In this document: positions 8,203 to 16,489 of the stretch, piece by piece | Layout: the number at the start of each line of letters is the position of its first letter | Position numbering within the stretch: the first letter of the stretch is position 1 | NCBI RefSeq assembly: GCF_002414845.1 | Contig: NZ_DIAX01000002.1 | Span: forward strand, 19,750-82,613 | Origin: Gordonia sp. UBA5067 | GTDB lineage: Bacteria > Actinomycetota > Actinomycetes > Mycobacteriales > Mycobacteriaceae | Direction of reading: 5' to 3' | DNA length: 62,864 bases | Translations under genes and position numbers: made by a program | Notes under the pieces: generated by a model | Database searches by the model: none | What the model was told of the DNA's origin: nothing | What the model saw: the letters and a program-made list of their open reading frames with translations, nothing else

Positions 8203-9645
8203 TCAGGTGATCGAGTCGGCGACGACGATTCCGCCGCGGCCGGGGATCATTGTGACGTTGCGATGCAGGGGTTTCTCCGGCGGTGCGCTGGTGGTGCGCA
8301 ACTCGACGCGGCGCAGGATCGCGCCGACGACGGTCCGCAGCTCGGCCATCGCCAGCGGTGCGCCCAGACAGCGCCGGATCCCGCCGCCGAACGGCATCAA
8401 CTCATAGGGGTTGATGCGGACGCCGAGGAACCTTGTCGGCTCGAACGCGAACGGCTGTGGGTAGAGGTCGTCGCGGTGGTGCAGCAGCAGGATGCTTATC
8501 AGAGCCACGACGTCCGGCCCGACGCGCGTGTCGCCCAGGTCGAACGGGGCCTTGAGTTCACGGGCGACGATGGGCACCACCGGTCGTGAGCGCATCGATT
8601 CGTTGATGAGCGCCTCAAGGTAGTCCTCGTCGTCGTGCCGGGCAGCGCGGCGGGCCAGGCGGTAGACACCCGGTGCGCGGGTCAGGCGCTCGAAGGTCCA
8701 CGCAACGGCGTTGGCCGTCGTTTCATGGCCGGCGAGGAGCAGGGTTATCAATTCATCCCGGATCTCGGTGTCCGACAACGGTTTTCCGTCGGTGTCGCGG
8801 GCGGTGAGGAGTAGCGACATGATGTCGTCACGGGTGTCGGCATCACCGTCGGTGCGCCGCTGCGCCAACACCCGGTACACAGTGCGGTCGACGGCGGTCA
8901 TCACGAGTTTGAGAAGGCCGATGGGTTCGGTGCGGCGCGCGTTGGCCAGCTGTGACACGGTCGCTATCGGCGTCGTCGACAACCGGAGGAATCGAAGGAT
9001 CGCGGTCCGCATGTCCCGCTCGGCTGCGGTGGTGTCGTGTGGATCGGGGAGACCGAAGATGGCCGACATGATGACGTCGAGGGTGATCCGCTGCGCGACT
9101 TCGGCCAGCGCAACGGGCTTCCCGACGGGCCATGCCGCCAGGCCGGCGTCGGTGGCCCGATCGATGCTGTCCTGATACCGTGCGACCGCCTTCCCGTGAA
9201 ACCGGGGGAGCAGGAGCGCCCGCTGTTGGCGGTGGCGGTCACCAACAGAGGTGAGGACTGATTCGCTTCCCACGATGGGCGCCAGTGGCGACTGGCGGGT
9301 CGCCGACGGGGCGATGGACTCGTCGGCGGTCATGATCGTCTTGATGTGGGCCGGGTCGAACACCACGACGACCGGCCCGGGACCGCCGGCGACGCGGTAG
9401 TGCAGGACGCCGCCGCCCGGCCGGCCGGCCGCGCGGGCGGCGTCGCGCAGCAGTAGATCGCCTTGACGGGTCACCAACTCCACCGATGTCGAGTACCCGC
9501 GCAGGGGGTGGAATCGCTTGGGGGCGACAAGGGCGACCGGGGCCGCGGTATCGGCGGGTGCGCCGATACCCGACCGAGCTCCTGGCGGTGCGAGATACCA
9601 GTGGCTGGTACCGATGGTGGGCGATGCGTTGATCGTGCTGGTCAT
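8203..9645 (-). CDS. cytochrome P450
   Basis: Haem-thiolate monooxygenase, 480 residues. The I-helix oxygen-binding motif AGHETT, the K-helix ExxR (ESMR) and the haem loop FGGGIRRCLGAPLA, with ligand Cys426, are intact. Thirty or more hydrophilic residues precede the first P450 helix and there is no membrane anchor. The start is chosen at ATG 9645 (MTSTINAS) because GGGAGG lies six bases upstream; an in-frame start at 9669 lacks such a site. No ferredoxin or reductase gene is adjacent, so redox partners are elsewhere. The substrate is unknown; in this lineage such enzymes often act on fatty acids, terpenes or sterols. Confidence 0.95.
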   Translation of the reverse strand: MTSTINASPTIGTSHWYLAPPGARSGIGAPADTAAPVALVAPKRFHPLRGYSTSVELVTRQGDLLLRDAARAAGRPGGGVLHYRVAGGPGPVVVVFDPAHIKTIMTADESIAPSATRQSPLAPIVGSESVLTSVGDRHRQQRALLLPRFHGKAVARYQDSIDRATDAGLAAWPVGKPVALAEVAQRITLDVIMSAIFGLPDPHDTTAAERDMRTAILRFLRLSTTPIATVSQLANARRTEPIGLLKLVMTAVDRTVYRVLAQRRTDGDADTRDDIMSLLLTARDTDGKPLSDTEIRDELITLLLAGHETTANAVAWTFERLTRAPGVYRLARRAARHDDEDYLEALINESMRSRPVVPIVARELKAPFDLGDTRVGPDVVALISILLLHHRDDLYPQPFAFEPTRFLGVRINPYELMPFGGGIRRCLGAPLAMAELRTVVGAILRRVELRTTSAPPEKPLHRNVTMIPGRGGIVVADSIT

Positions 9646-9719
9646 GGGAGCCTCCCGTGGATTCGACACTATTACGCGGCGCGCTGCTGCGGTGCCGCAT
9701 CGAGGGCGGGCCGGCGCCC

Positions 9720-9740
9720 GAGCGTTCTGCTAGAACGCTC
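9720..9740. repeat. 21-bp perfect palindrome over the glycosylase stop codon
   Basis: GAGCGTTCT (9720-9728), spacer gct, AGAACGCTC (9732-9740). It covers the stop codon of the minus-strand glycosylase gene and lies about 80 bp upstream of the P450 start. It could be a terminator stem without a T-tract or an operator for the P450 gene; the sequence does not decide. Confidence 0.5.
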
Positions 9741-10602
9741 GATAGTCCCGGACCGACATGCGCGGACCCCGTCGGGGCGGTCGGGTCCCGTGGCGCTCGC
9801 ACAGCCGGACGACGCGGCCACGCTGGCCCGCGAATGGGGCAAGCAGTTCGAGCATGCCAGCGTCGTCGACGGCTTCGCCGATCAACGTGTGGCCTACGAC
9901 CGCCGACAGGTGGTAGTCGCCGACGGGTACCGCATCGGGGTCGCCGAGGGCACGTCGGCGAACCTCCGCCGCGGTCCACGGGCCGATGCCGCGCAGCGTC
10001 TGTAGGTGATCGGCGCCCCGCTCGACGTCCATCTTCGACGCGCGCACGATGGTGCGCATGCGGACCGCTTCGGCGCCGCTGCGGTGCCACTCCCAGTCGG
10101 GGATGGTGGCCCAGTCGCGTCGTGGTGGCGGTACGCGCAGGGCATCGGCCGGCCCCGGGGCGGGTTCGCCGTACTGGCGCAACAGGTAGCGCCACGCGCG
10201 CCACGCTTCGGTCCCCACGACCTTTTGCTCCAGTACGGCCGGCACGAGGGCTTCCCACACGCGCTCGGATCTGCCGATGCGCAACCCGGTGGCCTGCTGC
10301 TGCAGGCGGGTGACCGCTGGGTGGTCGGTGGTCAGGGCCTCAGGCTGGTCTGCGGCGCCCAGGTAGTCGGGGAACTGGTCGAGCAACCAGGCGGCCCCCG
10401 GGCCCCACGCGCGCGCCTCGATACTGCCTGAGTCGGCCCGAAGGCGCAGCGTGCCGGGTCCGTCGGGGGTGTGCGTTGCGCGCCAGACTGTGCCGTCAGC
10501 GCCGATGCGCAGTGCCGGATCCCCGCTGCCGCGGCGGTGGACGGCGACGGTCGCGATGAGATCGAGGGTGAACGGTGGCGTCCAGGTTCGGGTGAGCATC
10601 AC
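9730..10602 (-). CDS. AlkA-like DNA-3-methyladenine glycosylase family protein
   Basis: Predicted base-excision repair glycosylase removing alkylated bases. 290 residues. The C-terminal half has the helix-hairpin-helix motif LQTLRGIGPWTAAEVRRRALG, followed by VPVGDYHL, whose Asp sits where the catalytic Asp of the HhH-GPD superfamily is expected. The N-terminal half (LTRTWTPPFTLDLIATVAVHRR) resembles the AlkA N-terminal fold. No iron-sulphur cysteine cluster is present, which argues against a Nth/MutY type. It abuts the LLM oxidoreductase (stop at 10603), so these are likely one transcript. Confidence 0.85.
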   Translation of the reverse strand: MMLTRTWTPPFTLDLIATVAVHRRGSGDPALRIGADGTVWRATHTPDGPGTLRLRADSGSIEARAWGPGAAWLLDQFPDYLGAADQPEALTTDHPAVTRLQQQATGLRIGRSERVWEALVPAVLEQKVVGTEAWRAWRYLLRQYGEPAPGPADALRVPPPRRDWATIPDWEWHRSGAEAVRMRTIVRASKMDVERGADHLQTLRGIGPWTAAEVRRRALGDPDAVPVGDYHLSAVVGHTLIGEAVDDAGMLELLAPFAGQRGRVVRLCERHGTRPPRRGPRMSVRDYRAF

Positions 10603-11550
10603 TCAACGAAGTTGTGGTGCGGCTTCTTCGGCGAAGAGGTCGAGGTGATCGAGGTCGGCGAGGTCGAGCACCTGCAGGTAGACCCGGGTCGCGCCGGTGT
10701 CGCGATACTTCGCGATGGCGGCCACAGTCTCGCTCACGGTGCCCGCGGCACCGTTGGCCCGCAACTCATCGGCGTCGCGACCGATGGCGGCGGCCCGGCG
10801 GCGGAACTCGTTGTCGTCGCGGCCGCAGCACAGCACCAGGCCGACGGATCGGGTGATGCTCGCCGGATCGCGGTCGATCTCCAGGCAGGCTCGATCGACG
10901 CGGCCGTATTGTCGTTTGACGACGTCGCGCGGTTGGAAGGCGACGTTGAACTCGGTGGCGAACCGCGCCGCAAGGGCCGGCGTGCGGGTCTTTCCCTGCC
11001 CGCCGATGATGATCGGTGGCGGTGACTGGACTGGTTTGGGCAGTCCAGGGGAATTGCTCAGGCGGTAGTGGTCGCCGTCGAAGGAGAATGTCTTCCCGGT
11101 GGGAGTCGTCCAGATCCCGGTGATGATCGCGAGTTGTTCCTCGAGACGGTCGAACCGCTCGCCGACGGATGGGAAGGGAATGCCGTAGGCGAGGTGTTCG
11201 GCGTCGAACCATCCGGCGCCTAAGCCGAGTTCGACTCGCCCACCGCTCATGTGGTCGACCTGGGCCACCGAGATCGCTAGTGGTCCGGGCAGCCGGAAGG
11301 TGGCCGACGTGACGAGAGTGCCGAGCCTTACCCGAGAGGTGTCGCGGGCGAGTGCGGCAAGGGTGAGCCAGGCGTCTGTCGGGCCGGGCAATCCGGTGGC
11401 ATCGCCCATCTTCAGGTAGTGGTCGGAGCGGAAGAAGCCGTCGAAGCCGAGTCGCTCGGTCCGTTGTGCGACGGCCAGGAGGTCGTCGTAGCTGGCGCCT
11501 TGCTGGGGTTCGGTGAAGATGCGGAAGTCCACGTCGTCCACGGTAGCCAT
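10603..11550 (-). CDS. LLM-class (luciferase-like) F420-dependent oxidoreductase
   Basis: Flavin/F420-dependent TIM-barrel oxidoreductase of the bacterial luciferase superfamily. 315 residues from ATG 11550 (MATVDDVDFRIF). Family features are GFDGFFRSDHYL, VRLGTLVTSATFRLPGPLA, the conserved GRVELGLGAGWFDAEHLAYG and the late PPIIIGGQGKTRTPALAARF. It belongs to the subgroup with the GWxxxEH signature, usually F420-linked in mycobacteria and relatives. The substrate is not predictable. It is sandwiched between a GNAT gene (23 bp upstream) and the glycosylase (directly adjacent). Confidence 0.9.
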   Translation of the reverse strand: MATVDDVDFRIFTEPQQGASYDDLLAVAQRTERLGFDGFFRSDHYLKMGDATGLPGPTDAWLTLAALARDTSRVRLGTLVTSATFRLPGPLAISVAQVDHMSGGRVELGLGAGWFDAEHLAYGIPFPSVGERFDRLEEQLAIITGIWTTPTGKTFSFDGDHYRLSNSPGLPKPVQSPPPIIIGGQGKTRTPALAARFATEFNVAFQPRDVVKRQYGRVDRACLEIDRDPASITRSVGLVLCCGRDDNEFRRRAAAIGRDADELRANGAAGTVSETVAAIAKYRDTGATRVYLQVLDLADLDHLDLFAEEAAPQLR

Positions 11551-11573
11551 TTCAGGGCGGCGGTGCGTGTGGG

Positions 11574-12140
11574 TTATGCCGCGCGGTACATGGGCCAGAT
11601 GGCCGGGCCGTTCAGGGGCAGGACGACCTCGTCGACGATGGTGAATCCGTAGCGTTCGTAGAGGGGGATGTTGGTCCGGTTCGAGCTCTCCAGGTAGGCG
11701 GCGCCGCTGATCTGAGACAGCCGGTGCTCGAGCAGGGCGCTGCCGATTCCGCGGCCCTGTTCGATTGCGCCGATCGTGGAGAGATACCAGTGCGGTTCCT
11801 TGGGGCGCAGTTTGGGAAACAACTCTTCGACGATGGCTCCGCGCCGGATTCGGGTGCGGAAGATGGAGAGCGCTTTCGTGGTGTCTTTCCACCTGTTGAC
11901 CGTGGGCCGGTAGCCCGGCGGATCCCACATGGCGGCGCCGAGCGGCCGCCCGGCCTCGTCGACGTAGAAGTCCGAACTCGTTGGCGCGCGGTGGTAGTTG
12001 CCCACGAATCGAAATAGCGCGTCGTCACGCCGGCGATTCTCGCCCATGAGCCAGCGGATCATCGGGTCATCACGAAACGCGTGTGACAACAACTGGCAGG
12101 CGGCGTCGTGATTGGCGTCATCGACGGGCACGATCGGCAT
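11574..12140 (-). CDS. GNAT-family N-acetyltransferase
   Basis: Probable acetyl-CoA-dependent acyltransferase, 188 residues. The acetyl-CoA pyrophosphate loop is seen in IEQGRGIGSALLEHRL (Q/RxxGxG/A motif), preceded by the beta-strand WYLSTIGAI and followed by the family ending LYERYGFTIVDEVVLP. The N-terminal RDDPMIRWLMGE and the aromatic-rich FRFVGNYHRA resemble GNATs near drug- and lipid-modifying genes in actinobacteria. The acceptor is unknown. It is the first gene of the minus-strand group running down to the P450. Confidence 0.88.
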   Translation of the reverse strand: MPIVPVDDANHDAACQLLSHAFRDDPMIRWLMGENRRRDDALFRFVGNYHRAPTSSDFYVDEAGRPLGAAMWDPPGYRPTVNRWKDTTKALSIFRTRIRRGAIVEELFPKLRPKEPHWYLSTIGAIEQGRGIGSALLEHRLSQISGAAYLESSNRTNIPLYERYGFTIVDEVVLPLNGPAIWPMYRAA

Positions 12141-12317
12141 GCCCCCACGCTAGTTGGCGTTGCCGTCCCCGCGCGGGGACTACCAGGTGGTCACCGTTGG
12201 ATTGGGTTATTTGGGTCACGTAGGTCATTGCCTCATCACAGCCTGACCACACCGCGCAAGGTGTCGACCGTCATCGACGGCCGGCCCCGATTGGCGTCGG
12301 CAACGGAATGCCGATAG

Positions 12318-13181
12318 ATGTGGGATATGAGCGATTCCGCAAAATCCTCGTCGAAGCCAACTGGGTCGAAGCCAACTGGGTCGAAGTCAACTGGGTCGAA
12401 GTCAACTGGGTCGAAGTCAGCTGGGCCGAGACCGGATGGGTGGACACCGGATGGCCAGACGTCGCGCAAGCGGCTCATCGTCATTGTGCTGGTCGTGGTT
12501 GCAGTGTTCGCCGCGTTGGTGCTTGTCGCACAGATGACGTCGAGGCGCGCGCCGGAAGGCTCGACTTCGGCGCCGACGAACGCGACTGCGCAGGCGTCGG
12601 CGGCGCCACTGGGCCCGCGGCCCGACGAACTGCAGATGGTACGCCGCGACCCGAAGGATCCGATGGCGATGGGTGACATCAACGCCCCGGTCGTGTTGGT
12701 GCAGTGGACCGACCTTCGGTGCCCGTTCTGTGCGGTCTTCAATCGTGAACTGCTGCCGGTGATCGACAAGGAGTACATCCAGACCGGGAAGGTGCGATTG
12801 GAGGTCACCGACATTGCATTCTTCGGGGCGCAGTCGGAGAAGGCAGGTGCGGCCGCCCTGGCCGCCGCCCAGCAGGGCAAGTACTTCGAGTTCATCAAAG
12901 TCGTGTATGCCGCCGCGCCGGAGAAGGGGCACCCCGATCTGCCGCGCGAAAAGCTGATCGACTTCGCCAGAAAGGCCGGGGTGCCCGATATTGCGCGCTT
13001 CGAGAGGGCCCTCGACGATGACGCCCTGGTCACGTCGGTGCAGGCCGCCACCGCGACGGCGCAGCAGTTGACGGTGTCGAGCGTGCCGTTCTTCGTCGCC
13101 GGGCGGTCGGCGCTGGCCGGTGCACAGCCGATCGAGACCTTCCGCAAGTATCTCGACGACGCAGTCAAGCAGGCCGGCTGA
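12318..13181 (+). CDS. membrane-anchored DsbA-like thiol-disulfide oxidoreductase
   Basis: Extracytoplasmic thioredoxin-fold protein, 287 residues. The order is: a low-complexity N-terminus made of SKSTG units (about residues 10-40), one membrane helix around 52-75 (LIVIVLVVVAVFAALVLVAQM), then a DsbA-like domain with active site CPFC (Cys135/Cys138) after VLVQWTDLR. The cis-Pro loop is SSVPFF. The start is ATG 12318 or ATG 12327 (MSDSAK). It is two bases from the CcdA-like gene downstream. The pair suggests disulfide exchange across the membrane, perhaps for exported proteins or cytochrome maturation; this is inference from context. Confidence 0.9.
   Translation: MWDMSDSAKSSSKPTGSKPTGSKSTGSKSTGSKSAGPRPDGWTPDGQTSRKRLIVIVLVVVAVFAALVLVAQMTSRRAPEGSTSAPTNATAQASAAPLGPRPDELQMVRRDPKDPMAMGDINAPVVLVQWTDLRCPFCAVFNRELLPVIDKEYIQTGKVRLEVTDIAFFGAQSEKAGAAALAAAQQGKYFEFIKVVYAAAPEKGHPDLPREKLIDFARKAGVPDIARFERALDDDALVTSVQAATATAQQLTVSSVPFFVAGRSALAGAQPIETFRKYLDDAVKQAG
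12351..12425 (+). repeat. five tandem 15-bp repeats inside the DsbA-like gene
   Basis: Units of the form TCGAAGYCAACTGGG at 12351, 12366, 12381, 12396 and 12411, with one or two differences between copies and a decayed sixth unit at 12426-12440. The unit length is a multiple of three, so each copy adds a Ser-Lys-(Pro/Ser)-Thr-Gly pentapeptide to the cytoplasmic tail without breaking the frame. Copy number could vary between strains by slippage. Confidence 0.95.
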
Positions 13182-13183
13182 CG

Positions 13184-13987
13184 GTGGAACTCGGCCTTCT
13201 CGGTGCCTTCCTCGGCGGCATCCTCACCTTGCTCAGTCCGTGCTCGGTCATGCTGCTCCCGGCGTTCTTCTCCTATGCCTTCACCAGTCCGGGCGCACTT
13301 CTCGCGCGAACTGGAGTCTTCTACCTCGGCCTCATCACGACGCTGGTCCCGCTCGGCATCCTCGCCGGCACGCTGGGATCGTTCGTGAACGAGCACCGCG
13401 CGACGTTCGTCGCCGTTGCCGCGTGGGCCGTTATCGCACTCGGCGTCGTGATGCTCGCCGGTATTGCCATCCCGATGCCCACGACGACTATCCCCTCCGC
13501 CGGCACGGCGACGGCAGCGGTCTATGCCCTCGGCACGGTGTACGGACTGGCCGGCGTCTGCGCCGGCCCGCTGCTCGGCGCGGCGCTGACCTACGCGGCA
13601 CTCGGCGGCAATGCGGCTCTCGGCGGCATCACCCTGTTGGTCTTCGCCGCGGGCATGGTGGTGCCGCTGCTCATCCTGGCCTTCGCGTGGGACCGGTTCC
13701 CGCTGGTGCGGCGGCTCGTACGCCCGCGCGAGGTAGCGATCGGACGCTGGCGCAACACGTGGACGATGATCGTTGGCGGGGTGCTGACCATTGCCGTCGG
13801 CGTCGTGCTGTTGCTCACCGACGGCACCGCCTCGCTCGGTGGAATCGTCGGCGCGACCGACCAGTTCCGGCTGGAGTCATGGATTATGCGGACGACCTCG
13901 AGCGTGTCCAACGCGGCGGTAGTCACGATTACCGTGCTCGTTCTCGTCGGCGGGTGGGTGGCGGCGCGGTTTCGGCGCCGCGGATAG
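13184..13987 (+). CDS. CcdA/DsbD-like transmembrane thiol electron carrier
   Basis: 267-residue polytopic membrane protein with six to seven predicted helices. The two redox cysteines of the CcdA family are present: LTLLSPCSVMLLPAF in helix 1 and YGLAGVCAGPLLGAA in helix 4, each followed by the conserved Pro. It would pass reducing equivalents from cytoplasmic thioredoxin to the outside. The start is GTG 13184, two bases after the stop of the DsbA-like gene, its likely partner. No cytochrome c biogenesis genes (ResB/ResC) are adjacent, so the electron acceptor is probably the neighbouring CPFC protein. Confidence 0.9.
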   Translation: MELGLLGAFLGGILTLLSPCSVMLLPAFFSYAFTSPGALLARTGVFYLGLITTLVPLGILAGTLGSFVNEHRATFVAVAAWAVIALGVVMLAGIAIPMPTTTIPSAGTATAAVYALGTVYGLAGVCAGPLLGAALTYAALGGNAALGGITLLVFAAGMVVPLLILAFAWDRFPLVRRLVRPREVAIGRWRNTWTMIVGGVLTIAVGVVLLLTDGTASLGGIVGATDQFRLESWIMRTTSSVSNAAVVTITVLVLVGGWVAARFRRRG

Positions 13988-14082
13988 TGCCCGCCAGCGC
14001 TGTCCGGGGCCAGCCTGCGCGACGACGATTGCGCCCGGCCGCAATGGCGGACCCGGCCGGAAGACTCTGACAGAAGACCCGA

Positions 14083-14568
14083 TTAGGACGAGCGGAGCGG
14101 CCCGGCGGCGAGGTCGGGCGCGGCGGGGTTCCCGTCGAGTAGCCGGCTCGTCCGTCGGGTCACCCGCCAGCCGTCCGTGGTGCGGGCCAGGGCCCAATGG
14201 TTCGCGGTGGCGCGAGCGAGGTGGTGGCGATTGTCGCGATGCGCGACGAGCAGGGAATAGCCCACCGCAACTGCGACGTCGCCGTCCACGCGCACGTGCA
14301 CCGGCCCCTGAAAGTGCGCGCAGCCGCCGGCGATGAGGTGCTGATGGGGACCGGAGCGGACCATTTCGGCCACCGCCGCCGCGCCATTCATCAGGTAGGC
14401 ATCGACCTCGTAGACGCCGTCGTCGGTCCACAGACCCGCGACGTCGTCAGCGGCCCCGGCATCTACGAGCGGGCCGTAGGAGGCGATAAGGCCGACGATC
14501 TCCCGTTCATCCTCCAGCAGTCGCAGGCGCGCCTCCAGGGCGGCGAGCCGGTCGTCGAACCCGGCCAT
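14083..14568 (-). CDS. SnoaL/NTF2-like fold protein
   Basis: 161 residues. A leading coiled helix (FDDRLAALEARLRLLEDEREIV) is followed by the alpha+beta cone pattern of SnoaL-like proteins (IASYGPLVDAGAADDVAGLW, DDGVYEVD, MNGAAAVAEMV, CAHFQGPVHVRVDGDVAVAVGYS). Such proteins are isomerases, dehydratases or binding proteins acting on small hydrophobic substrates. The ATG at 14568 overlaps the stop of the LLM gene upstream by one base, so it is the third gene of an SDR-LLM-SnoaL transcript. The region between it and the convergent CcdA-like gene (13988-14082) holds no feature I can name. Confidence 0.85.
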   Translation of the reverse strand: MAGFDDRLAALEARLRLLEDEREIVGLIASYGPLVDAGAADDVAGLWTDDGVYEVDAYLMNGAAAVAEMVRSGPHQHLIAGGCAHFQGPVHVRVDGDVAVAVGYSLLVAHRDNRHHLARATANHWALARTTDGWRVTRRTSRLLDGNPAAPDLAAGPLRSS

Positions 14569-15431
14569 CAGGGCCGTCCAACAGCCGGCCCGGCGAGGCC
14601 GGCCAAGGTGTGCAGTTGCTGGACGTATTCCTCGACGGACCCGGCCCGCAGTGCGACGTTGACGACCGTGGCGCCGGCGTCGGCCAGGGAAGCCAGCGTT
14701 CGCACCACCGCGTCGGGATCGGCGGCGGGGTCGAGGGGCGGGGCGGGCAGGACGACGTCGAAGCCGGTCGGGAGTTTCACCGAGTCCAGCAGCTCCCGCA
14801 GTTGGTGGCGGGCAAGGCCAAATGGTGCCCAGCCGTCACCGAGTTCCACCGCGCGTCGCAGGGAACGACGGGTCCGGCCCCCGATCCACAGTGGTACGCG
14901 TTGTTGCGACGGCTGCGGATCGACCACCAGTGCGTCGAAGCGGTAGTACTCGCCGTCGTAGTGGGGGATCGCCGTACCCCAGGCGGCGCGCAACGCCCGC
15001 AGCGCGTCGTCGGCCCGGGCGCCGCGCTCGTCGAACGGCGCGTCGAGCAGGTCGAATTCCTCCCGTAGGGAGCCGACGCCCAGACCCAGTGTGAGGCGCC
15101 CATTGCTGATCCGGTCGAGCGTGCCGTAGCGCTTCGCGATCTCCAGCGGATGGTGGTAGCCGAGTACGAGGACATGGGTGAGGAAACGGATCCGGTCGGT
15201 TTGACCGGCGAGAAACCCGAAGGTGGACAACGGGTCCCAGTAGGTGCCGCCGCGCGCCGCAGCCATGTCGACGGGAATCGCGATGTGTTCGCTGCACGTC
15301 AGATGCTCGTAGCCGAGTTTGTCGGCGGCCATTGCGACCCGTACCAGTTCCGCGGGTCCGGCCGCTGCTTCCCACGGCGAGTGGGCGCGCGGGACGCGCG
15401 TGACGATCGGCGTGACGAGACCGAGGCGCAT
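14568..15431 (-). CDS. LLM-class F420-dependent oxidoreductase
   Basis: 287-residue luciferase-like TIM-barrel oxidoreductase. Motifs are GYEHLTCSEHIAIP, RIRFLTHVLVLGYHHPLEIAKRYGTLDRISNGRLTLG (shown in two overlapping blocks of the family), LGLGVGSLREEFDLL, and RVPLWIGGRTRRSLRRAV. It has the N-terminal LGLVTPIVT strand typical of the F420-linked subgroup (TIGR03619-like). It lies between an SDR gene (1 bp upstream) and a SnoaL-like gene (overlapping downstream). That context suggests a small catabolic or detoxification unit acting on a ketone, alcohol or ring substrate. Confidence 0.87.
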   Translation of the reverse strand: MRLGLVTPIVTRVPRAHSPWEAAAGPAELVRVAMAADKLGYEHLTCSEHIAIPVDMAAARGGTYWDPLSTFGFLAGQTDRIRFLTHVLVLGYHHPLEIAKRYGTLDRISNGRLTLGLGVGSLREEFDLLDAPFDERGARADDALRALRAAWGTAIPHYDGEYYRFDALVVDPQPSQQRVPLWIGGRTRRSLRRAVELGDGWAPFGLARHQLRELLDSVKLPTGFDVVLPAPPLDPAADPDAVVRTLASLADAGATVVNVALRAGSVEEYVQQLHTLAGLAGPAVGRP

Positions 15432-15432
15432 G

Positions 15433-16272
15433 TCAGTCTTCCGTGGGGCGGGGGGCCGGCGGCCGGTCGCGGTAGACGAACTTCGCCACCTGCAGATAAG
15501 AGACCCGCTCGGCGAGCGTGGTGCTGAAGCGCCGAAGGAAGTCGTAGAGGTGGGCGTCCTTGCCGATCACGACGCGCCCGCGGCCCTTGAGTGTCGCCTC
15601 GATTATCAGGTGCGCCGCCTTATCGGCCGGCATGGCGAAGGCCTTTGCGACGGCTTCGGGGGTCCCGAGGGTTCTGGCGCTCTCGCGGACCAGTTCGGTC
15701 CAGATGGTTCCGGGTAACACCGTGGTGGCGGTGACCTTCGATTTGGCATTCCGCAGATCTTGGGCCAGGCCGTAGCCGAACTGTGCGACGGCCGCCTTCG
15801 ACGCACCGTAGGTCGCGGCACCGGGGACCGGCACGAGCGCGGCCAGACTGGAGGTGATCAGGATGACCCCGCCGTCGGGGCGCTCCTCGAGCACCGGCAG
15901 AAAGGCCCGGATGAGCGAGACTGTCCCGTAGAAGTTCACGTCGAGGATCTGGTGGAGCCGAGCGTCGGGGATGGAGTCGGTGGTCTCGAAGTTCTGCGCG
16001 ATGCCGGCAATGCTGAACAGTCCGTCGACCTGGCCGTGAGCGGCGGCAACGGCAGCGGGGAAGGCGCGGCACGCGTCCTCGTCGCCGACGTTCAGCACGT
16101 GGGTGGAGAGCCGGTCACCGGCCGCCGCTTCGGCGGCCAGGCCGGCTAGGCCGTCGGCGTTGAGGTCGGCTGCGGCGACCTCCCCGCCACGCGCGAGGAG
16201 TTCGAGTGCGACACACCTGCCGATGCCGCTACCGGCGCCGGTGACCGCGAAGACTTTTCCCGTGACCCGCAT
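15433..16272 (-). CDS. SDR-family oxidoreductase
   Basis: Short-chain dehydrogenase, 279 residues from ATG 16272 (MRVTGKVFAVTG). The nucleotide-binding TGAGSGIGR, the NAG-equivalent FSIAGIAQN, the catalytic Ser in ITSSLAAL, the YxxxK motif YGASKAAV and the PGTIWTELV segment are all present. Asp in AAADLNADG after the second strand points to NAD(H) preference. The C-terminal extension beyond 250 residues (YDFLRRFSTTLAERVSYLQ) resembles SDRs from steroid and lipid catabolism clusters of mycobacteria and Gordonia. It is divergent from the NirK fusion gene across 217 bp. Confidence 0.92.
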   Translation of the reverse strand: MRVTGKVFAVTGAGSGIGRCVALELLARGGEVAAADLNADGLAGLAAEAAAGDRLSTHVLNVGDEDACRAFPAAVAAAHGQVDGLFSIAGIAQNFETTDSIPDARLHQILDVNFYGTVSLIRAFLPVLEERPDGGVILITSSLAALVPVPGAATYGASKAAVAQFGYGLAQDLRNAKSKVTATTVLPGTIWTELVRESARTLGTPEAVAKAFAMPADKAAHLIIEATLKGRGRVVIGKDAHLYDFLRRFSTTLAERVSYLQVAKFVYRDRPPAPRPTED

Positions 16273-16429
16273 TGTTGCTCCGAATGATGTGGTGCCGATG
16301 ATGATTGGAGTGCTAACCCGGACTGTAGCCGACCCGGTGGCGACACTCGGGGCGAGTAGTTCGGTACGGCACCGCCTTGGCGACGGATTCCACTGCGGTA
16401 AACGAACTGTCGAGCTGCGACGATGCGCC

Positions 16430-16459
16430 GATGTGAGACACATCTCGTCCCAGGTCTCA
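16430..16459. promoter_or_regulatory. candidate operator(s) before the NirK fusion gene
   Basis: Two overlapping inverted repeats: GATGTG-aga-CACATC (16430-16444) and TGAGAC (16434-16439) with GTCTCA (16454-16459) 14 bp apart. They lie 30-60 bp before the GTG start of the nitrite-reductase fusion and within the divergent region shared with the SDR gene. I cannot assign them to a regulator; the 6-3-6 repeat does not match an FNR or NsrR consensus well. Confidence 0.35.
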
Positions 16460-16489
16460 GATAACCCGGTTGTCACTACCATTGATCAC

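Noticed and set aside
9720..9740. LexA (SOS) box for the glycosylase or P450
   Set aside because: The actinobacterial SOS box is GAAC-N4-GTTC; here the order is GTTC...GAAC with different spacing, and the site covers a stop codon.
12351..12425. Possible CRISPR or VNTR array
   Set aside because: Units are directly adjacent with no spacers, and they are in frame within a gene, so only a coding tandem repeat is claimed.
12236..13396. 386-residue minus-strand ORF with DPVDFDPVGFDP-type repeats
   Set aside because: The repeats are the antisense reading of the 15-bp tandem repeat. The plus strand encodes a complete DsbA-like domain with CPFC.
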